Assembly (NCBI GenBank): GCA_036381435.1
Contig: DASVCW010000029.1
Coordinates: forward strand, 15,838-79,837
Length of the DNA: 64,000 bases
Source of the DNA: Fodinibius sp036381435
GTDB taxonomy: Bacteria > Bacteroidota > Rhodothermia > Balneolales > Balneolaceae
Direction of reading: 5' to 3'
Shown here: positions 59,432 through 64,000 of the stretch, piece by piece
Position numbering within the stretch: position 1 is the stretch's first letter
Layout: each line of letters starts with the position of its first letter
Notes under the pieces: model-generated
Told to the model about the DNA's origin: nothing
The model's database searches: none
Seen by the model: the letters and a program-made list of their open reading frames with translations, nothing else
Translations under genes and position numbers: made by a program

Positions 59432-59605
59432 TCAATTAAGAATGAAGAATTAAAAATTAAGATTTATTCACCCTGATTTCCCAATTTTACTTTTCACTGT
59501 GAAGGAGTTGTACCATGAAGCGGAGTTACAACTTCCCTGAGTTCTGGATTAAGAATTGGCCGAATGGGTTCAATTTTTAATTCTTCATTTTTAATTCTTA
59601 ATTGA
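59432..59605. repeat. Family F inverted repeat (ATTAAGAATGAAGAATTAAAAATTAAG words)
   Basis: TCAATTAAGAATGAAGAATT (59432-59451) and AAAAATTAAG on the left face CAATTTTTAATTCTTCATTT and TTAATTCTTAATTGAAG on the right (59571-59607). A smaller hairpin GAAGGAGTTGTACC...GGAGTTACAACTTCC lies inside. The right arm ends at the rsmA start codon, so it forms the rsmA leader. Confidence 0.65.
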
Positions 59606-59608
59606 AGT

Positions 59609-60382
59609 ATGATTAAACCAAAGAAAAGTTTAGGCCAGCATTTTTTAACCGACCGGAATATTATTGAAAAAATTGCAGACTCTGTTCCGGCTCAGCAGGG
59701 CGAAAGGGTGATTGAAATCGGCCCGGGAACGGGGGCTCTGACGGAATCACTCCTGAAAAGGTTTGATGATGTTGTTGCTATAGAGCTTGATCAACGTGCG
59801 GTGGAGGTGCTGGAACAGAAATTTCCGGATTTGGATGTTCATCACCAGAATGTACTGGATTTGAACTGGCAGGAGTTATCAATCGGAAAGGAAAAAACGC
59901 ACGTAGTGGGGAATTTACCTTACTACATCACCAGCCAGATCCTTTTTGCACTGCTCGAAAATCGGAAATGGCTGTCGGACGCTCTGTTGATGATGCAGAA
60001 GGAAGTGGCCGAACGGTTGGTGGCTGAAATAAGAACTAAGGATTATGGAATTCTGGGCGTTCAAACGCAACTGATGAGCACACCCGAAATCCTGTTTCCG
60101 GTTTCAAAGTATTGCTTCAATCCGCCTCCCAATGTGGAAAGCGCGGTTGTAAAACTAATTTTTGACAAAGGCGAACTGGAGTGCAGTGATAAGAATTTAA
60201 AAAGGGTGGTGCGTACAGCCTTCAATCAGAGGCGCAAGAAGTTGAGCAATGCATTAAAACCTATTATTAGCAAAGATCAGCTGCCCGCGGGATTCAATTT
60301 TGACAAACGGGCAGAAGCTTGGCCACCCTTACAGTATGAAAAGTTGACAGTTCATTTAGAAGAAAGTGGCATTTTGACCTGA
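59609..60382 (+). CDS. rsmA: 16S rRNA dimethyladenosine transferase (KsgA)
   Basis: 257 residues. The SAM site is VIEIGPGTGALTESLLKRF (about 36-54), then AIELDQRAVE, and the catalytic NLPYYI motif for adenine N6 methylation. The C-terminus has NPPPNVESAV and the helical tail. It dimethylates two adjacent adenines near the 3' end of 16S rRNA, a late step in 30S assembly. Its leader is formed by the family F repeat. Confidence 0.95.
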   Translation: MIKPKKSLGQHFLTDRNIIEKIADSVPAQQGERVIEIGPGTGALTESLLKRFDDVVAIELDQRAVEVLEQKFPDLDVHHQNVLDLNWQELSIGKEKTHVVGNLPYYITSQILFALLENRKWLSDALLMMQKEVAERLVAEIRTKDYGILGVQTQLMSTPEILFPVSKYCFNPPPNVESAVVKLIFDKGELECSDKNLKRVVRTAFNQRRKKLSNALKPIISKDQLPAGFNFDKRAEAWPPLQYEKLTVHLEESGILT

Positions 60383-60601
60383 AATTTCAGCCATTCAATC
60401 ACACCATATCTTCAAAGGGTGAAATTTTTGAAAAAAATTAGCAAATTATGGGGCTTAACAAGGTTTTTCTGTAGTCAGAATAGTTTGGTATGATACTTGC
60501 TCAACTATCTATCTGAGTTTGAAAAGAATTTACAGCATTACAAGTGCTGAAAAAATCATTTTAATTTTAACCAATAACTTAAATTTGAAGGAGTCATACT
60601 T

Positions 60602-60895
60602 ATGGCTAAATCTAAAATCAAACCGTTAAGCGATCGTGTTTTGGTTCAGCCTCAGGCCGCTGAAGAAAAAACCAGTTCCGGAATTATTATCCCTGATACA
60701 GCGAAAGAAAAGCCCCAGGAAGGAACCGTAATTTCGGCAGGTCCCGGTAAAGTGGAAAACGGAACCAAAATCGACATGTCGGTTAAAGAAGGAGATAAAG
60801 TGCTGTACGGAAAATATTCCGGTACAGAAGTTACGCTTGATGGTGAAGAATATCTCATCATGCGTGAATCGGATATTCTTGGAATCGTTTCATAA
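60602..60895 (+). CDS. groS: Co-chaperonin GroES
   Basis: 97 residues with PLSDRVLVQPQAAEEKTSSG, the mobile loop around residues 18-30 (EEKTSSGIIIPDTAKEK), and GDKVLYGKYSGTEV, ending in ESDILGIV. It caps GroEL. The clear Shine-Dalgarno AAGGAGTC precedes the ATG. It is followed 54 bp later by groEL. The 220 bp before it hold no CIRCE element (TTAGCACTC-N9-GAGTGCTAA), so the HrcA type of control is not apparent. Confidence 0.97.
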   Translation: MAKSKIKPLSDRVLVQPQAAEEKTSSGIIIPDTAKEKPQEGTVISAGPGKVENGTKIDMSVKEGDKVLYGKYSGTEVTLDGEEYLIMRESDILGIVS

Positions 60896-60949
60896 AATGT
60901 TATCAATCAAAATATTTAATTATAAATCATATAAAATTATAGGAGAACT

Positions 60950-62626
60950 ATGTCAGCAAAATTAGTTCATTATGATATGGAAGCGCGTGATGCTCTCAAG
61001 CGTGGCGTTGACAAACTTGCTAACGCTGTGAAGGTTACATTAGGCCCGCGCGGACGCAATGTGGTCATCGAAAAATCGTTTGGCTCACCCACAGTTACCA
61101 AAGACGGTGTGACGGTAGCTAAAGAAATTGAACTTTCTAACAAGCGCGAAAATATGGGCGCTCAGATGGTGAAAGAAGTGGCTTCAAAAACCAGCGATAA
61201 CGCCGGTGACGGAACCACAACTGCTACCGTTCTGGCTCAATCCATCATTCAAACCGGTTTGAAAAATGTTACCGCCGGCGCGAATCCCATGGAATTGAAG
61301 CGTGGTATTGATACCGCTGTAAAAGCTATCGTTGAAGAGCTTAGAAAAATGAGCAAACCTGTGGGCGACAGCCTCGAAAGCATCAAGCAGGTGGGTACGA
61401 TTTCTGCCAACGGCGATGAAGAGATTGGACAAAACATCGCTAATGCCATGGAAAAAGTGGGCAAAGACGGTGTAATCACCGTTGAAGAAGCCAAAGGTAC
61501 CGAAACTTACCTTGAAACGGTTGAAGGTATGCAGTTCGATCGCGGATATTTGTCTCCTTATTTTGTGACCAATTCTGATGCGATGACTGCCGAAATGGAA
61601 GAGCCTTATATTCTGATCTTCGACAAGAAGATTGCTAATATGAAAGATCTGCTTCCTATTCTTGAAAAAGTGATTCAAACCGGCAAGCCGCTGCTTATTA
61701 TCGCCGAAGATGTTGAAGGCGAAGCACTGGCTACCTTGGTTGTGAATAAGCTGCGCGGCTCATTGAAAATTGCCGCTGTTAAAGCTCCCGGTTTTGGCGA
61801 CCGGCGTAAGCAAATGTTGGAAGACATCGCTATTCTTACCGGTGGTACCGTGATTTCTGAAGAACGCGGCTATAAGCTTGAGAATGCTACGCTTGATTTC
61901 TTAGGCACTGCTGATCGTATCAATATTACCAAAGACGATACCACTCTTGTGGGCGGACAAGGTAAAGATGATGACATCAAAGCCCGTGTAAACCAGATTA
62001 GAAGCCAGATTGAAAGCACAACTTCTGACTATGATCGTGAAAAACTGCAAGAGCGTCTTGCTAAGTTAAGCGGTGGTGTTGCTGTACTGAATATCGGAGC
62101 TGCCTCTGAAGTTGAAATGAAAGAGAAGAAAGCCCGCGTTGAAGACGCGCTTCACGCAACCCGCGCTGCCGTTGAAGAAGGTATCGTAGCCGGTGGCGGT
62201 GTTGCACTGCTTCGTGCACAAAAAGTTCTTGAAGGCCTGAAGGGTGAGAATTCTGACCAGGAAGTCGGATTCAATATCATTAGCCGGGCGCTTGAAGCTC
62301 CGTTGCGATGCATTGCTAACAATGCCGGATCCGAAGGTTCAATCGTTGTACAGAAAGTAAAAGAAGGCAAAGACGCTTTTGGTTACAATGCGCGTACTGA
62401 AAAGTACGAAGACCTGATTCAGGCTGGAGTTATCGATCCTACGAAGGTAACTCGTACGGCTCTTGAAAACGCTGCTTCTGTAGCCGGCCTGATGCTGACT
62501 ACTGAAGCTATCATCTCTGAAAAGCCTTCTGAAGGCGACGATGAAGATGGCGCACCCGGCGGTGGAATGCCCGGCGGCATGGGAGGCGGAATGCCTGGAA
62601 TGGGTGGAATGGGCGGCATGATGTAA
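60950..62626 (+). CDS. groL: Chaperonin GroEL
   Basis: 558 residues with all the expected parts: LGPRGRNVVIEKSFGSPTVT near the start, DGTTTATVLAQ for nucleotide binding, GDRRKQMLEDIA, and the flexible C-terminal Gly-Met tail (GGMPGGMGGGMPGMGGMGG). It is a double-ring ATP-dependent folding machine. A good AGGAGA site precedes the ATG. It forms the classic groES-groEL pair, with a terminator downstream. Confidence 0.98.
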   Translation: MSAKLVHYDMEARDALKRGVDKLANAVKVTLGPRGRNVVIEKSFGSPTVTKDGVTVAKEIELSNKRENMGAQMVKEVASKTSDNAGDGTTTATVLAQSIIQTGLKNVTAGANPMELKRGIDTAVKAIVEELRKMSKPVGDSLESIKQVGTISANGDEEIGQNIANAMEKVGKDGVITVEEAKGTETYLETVEGMQFDRGYLSPYFVTNSDAMTAEMEEPYILIFDKKIANMKDLLPILEKVIQTGKPLLIIAEDVEGEALATLVVNKLRGSLKIAAVKAPGFGDRRKQMLEDIAILTGGTVISEERGYKLENATLDFLGTADRINITKDDTTLVGGQGKDDDIKARVNQIRSQIESTTSDYDREKLQERLAKLSGGVAVLNIGAASEVEMKEKKARVEDALHATRAAVEEGIVAGGGVALLRAQKVLEGLKGENSDQEVGFNIISRALEAPLRCIANNAGSEGSIVVQKVKEGKDAFGYNARTEKYEDLIQAGVIDPTKVTRTALENAASVAGLMLTTEAIISEKPSEGDDEDGAPGGGMPGGMGGGMPGMGGMGGMM

Positions 62627-62679
62627 AAGCAGCCTTTTCGTTAGCCTGATCCCGATGCTTCGGGACAGATAAATTCAAA

Positions 62680-62715
62680 GCCTCATCCATTAGTTTGGAT
62701 GGGGCTTTTTTTGTT
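62680..62715 (+). terminator. Terminator after groEL
   Basis: AGCCTCATCCA, loop TTAGT, TTGGATGGGGCT followed by TTTTTTTG. A smaller TCCCGATGCTTCGGGA hairpin lies at about 62651-62666, just before it. Confidence 0.85.
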
Positions 62716-62717
62716 TA

Positions 62718-63027
62718 GCCACGGATTGAAGCGGATGGTTTGTGCCACAGATTGCACAGATAGGCACGGATAAAATCTCTCCGTGAATTGGCGGAGAGAT
62801 AAGGGTCTTCAAGCGTTTATGAAATCGATTTGAGGAGTGTTACTGATCGCCGAATTAGAACTTTCCCAATCTGTTTCAACCTGTGCAGATCTGTGGCTAT
62901 ATAATTAACCTTTCAGCGTCCGCAAGGTCCTGAAAGTGTTGATTTGAAAACGCTGACAGGAACCGGAAAAACGCCGGAACGTTGTTAGGTTTTTTCAATC
63001 CGTCTCATCCGCGTAAATCTGCGGCTA
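62718..63027. repeat. Family C/D repeat region up to the glycosylase stop codon
   Basis: CCACGGATTGAAGCGGATGG, GCCACAGATTGCACAGATAG and GCACGGAT on the left face CAACCTGTGCAGATCTGTGG and later CCGTCTCATCCGCGTAAATC on the right. An inverted family D piece (AACGCTGACAGGAACCGG, 62949-62966) is nested inside. The right end touches the stop codon of the gene at 63028. Confidence 0.55.
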
Positions 63028-63978
63028 TTACTTTTTCTTCTGTTTCTTTTCTTTTTCGCTGAGTACCCAATCCACATAAAGAAATTCCAGGGCGGATGCT
63101 TCACAGCCTTTCCAGTTGGAGATCATTTCCTGAAACTCCTTTTCAATGGTAGTGTTGGGATCGCCGCCGTAATTCATGATGATCCATTTGCGAAGGCCTT
63201 TTTCTTTGCCGGATGATTTGTTGCTCGGGAAAAAAGCATCGGTGCGGTTTCTAAAAAGCATAAGCTGTTGTGCAGAAGTAGGTCCCACTCCCCGTACTTT
63301 TCTAATGGTTTCATAAAAAGCTTCGGGTTCGCAACTTTCTAAATGATCTAAGCTTTGTTCGTCTGAAAGCAGGTCTTCGGCAAAGCCGATCAGAAATTCT
63401 CCCTTACGTTTGGTAGGACCCAGCTTTCGAATGCTCATCGGATCGGCTTTAATGAGCTGATGCGGACGCGGCCATGCCGGCAGATTTTTACCTTTACCGG
63501 TGATGAGTGAGCCATAGTTTTCACGCACTTTATAAACCATTTTTTTAGCTGTCGGTTTATGTGACAAACGCATTTCAACAATCCGGTTAACAGTATCCTC
63601 GAACAGATTGGCGCGACTCATGCGCTTGAGTCCATAGAGATTAGTAAGTTTTGAACCCAGGACATCATCATTCCCCGCTTTTTCATAAAGAGGGCGCAAA
63701 TCCAGATTGGTACCAAAAATACGGCTGAGGCTTTGGTTTGCCAGTTCAATTTCTTGTTTGTTCAGCGGTTCAGCACTCTCAAAATGGAATTCGGGATGAT
63801 CGGGATCACCGTTAAAAAAAGAAGTGACGATCACATCGCGATCACCCAGGGGAACAGGGCGGGTGAATCCTTCTTCGAATACCTTTTCGGGTTGATGTTC
63901 ATGGTCGAAATATTGATCAACATCAAGACATAAAAACCAGTCGTGGGGCGGAATGGATTTAAGGCTCCAGTTGCTCAT
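63028..63978 (-). CDS. AlkA/HhH-GPD-type DNA glycosylase
   Basis: 316 residues. An N-terminal beta domain like that of AlkA/OGG proteins (IPPHDWFLCLDVDQYF) is followed by a helical HhH-GPD domain with KVRGVGPTSAQQLMLF as the helix-hairpin-helix DNA grip (about 225-240). At the place where AlkA has PDD with the catalytic Asp, this protein reads FFPSNKSS, so the acid may be displaced or missing. By family it would remove alkylated or damaged bases. The C-terminal KKQKKK tail is unusual. Confidence 0.75.
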   Translation of the reverse strand: MSNWSLKSIPPHDWFLCLDVDQYFDHEHQPEKVFEEGFTRPVPLGDRDVIVTSFFNGDPDHPEFHFESAEPLNKQEIELANQSLSRIFGTNLDLRPLYEKAGNDDVLGSKLTNLYGLKRMSRANLFEDTVNRIVEMRLSHKPTAKKMVYKVRENYGSLITGKGKNLPAWPRPHQLIKADPMSIRKLGPTKRKGEFLIGFAEDLLSDEQSLDHLESCEPEAFYETIRKVRGVGPTSAQQLMLFRNRTDAFFPSNKSSGKEKGLRKWIIMNYGGDPNTTIEKEFQEMISNWKGCEASALEFLYVDWVLSEKEKKQKKK

Positions 63979-64000
63979 GCTTGGAGGTTAGAATTTAGAA

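Noticed and set aside
60383..60601. CIRCE operator upstream of groES
   Set aside because: No TTAGCACTC-N9-GAGTGCTAA or close variant is present.
1..64000. tRNA, rRNA or tmRNA genes
   Set aside because: I saw no cloverleaf-like T-loop motif with matching stems or rRNA signature in the intergenic regions I read; a covariance search would be needed to be certain.

Overview
The window looks like a chromosomal segment of an FCB-group bacterium (Bacteroidota/Balneolota). I infer this from tandem FtsX/MacB-type permease paralogs of the Bacteroidota kind, weak Shine-Dalgarno sites, Met/His-rich periplasmic copper proteins with DUF3347 domains, a CusA with extra membrane segments, and intergenic regions filled with degenerate inverted repeats. 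A marine or saline member such as a Balneolaceae species is plausible, but no rRNA or other phylogenetic marker here proves it.

Layout. (1) 1-17.1 kb: an ABC-type export locus on the minus strand. It has five consecutive FtsX-like permeases (one cut by the window edge), a small exported protein, a LolD/MacB-type ATPase and an HlyD-type adaptor. A sigma54 response regulator and its histidine kinase follow on the plus strand. A sigma54-type promoter and a dyad sit upstream of the adaptor gene, so the two-component pair probably controls the transporter operon. Two S23-like four-helix-bundle ORFs, each between inverted repeats, have landed on either side of the adaptor gene. (2) 17.3-23.2 kb: housekeeping and accessory enzymes (VKOR-like protein, haloalkane-dehalogenase-like hydrolase, GH15 hydrolase, sterol-desaturase-family oxidase, a second hydrolase) and a hairpin-array element. 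(3) 23.2-27.7 kb: a small metal-response cluster with a Hg-type MerR, a Cys-rich peptide, a zinc-ribbon protein, a MerR-type promoter, a redoxin, a methyltransferase, an ArsP-like permease and two frameshifted remnants. (4) 28-45 kb: a copper island with a DUF2231 protein, Met/His-rich and DUF3347 proteins, CusB/TolC/CusA, an HMA-AraC regulator, a CopZ-like chaperone, a putative outer-membrane protein, CopA, DUF4396, an ICMT-like methyltransferase and DUF805. (5) 45-54.8 kb: KatG, a four-repeat lipoprotein, a methyltransferase, a PafA-like phosphatase, a fluoride-riboswitch-controlled CrcB, an SCO/PCuAC pair and a CDF transporter. (6) 55-64 kb: core genes (acs, two small membrane proteins, alanine dehydrogenase, rsmA, groES-groEL, an AlkA-like glycosylase).

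The most unusual signal is in the spaces between genes. At least ten unrelated families of degenerate, word-like repeats occur, nearly always as inverted pairs. Family A flanks the four-helix-bundle ORFs. Other families abut or supply stop and start codons, and two repeat-like insertions remain open in frame inside copA and at the start of the tolC-like gene. Together they suggest one or more active repeat-based mobile elements that I cannot assign to an established class.
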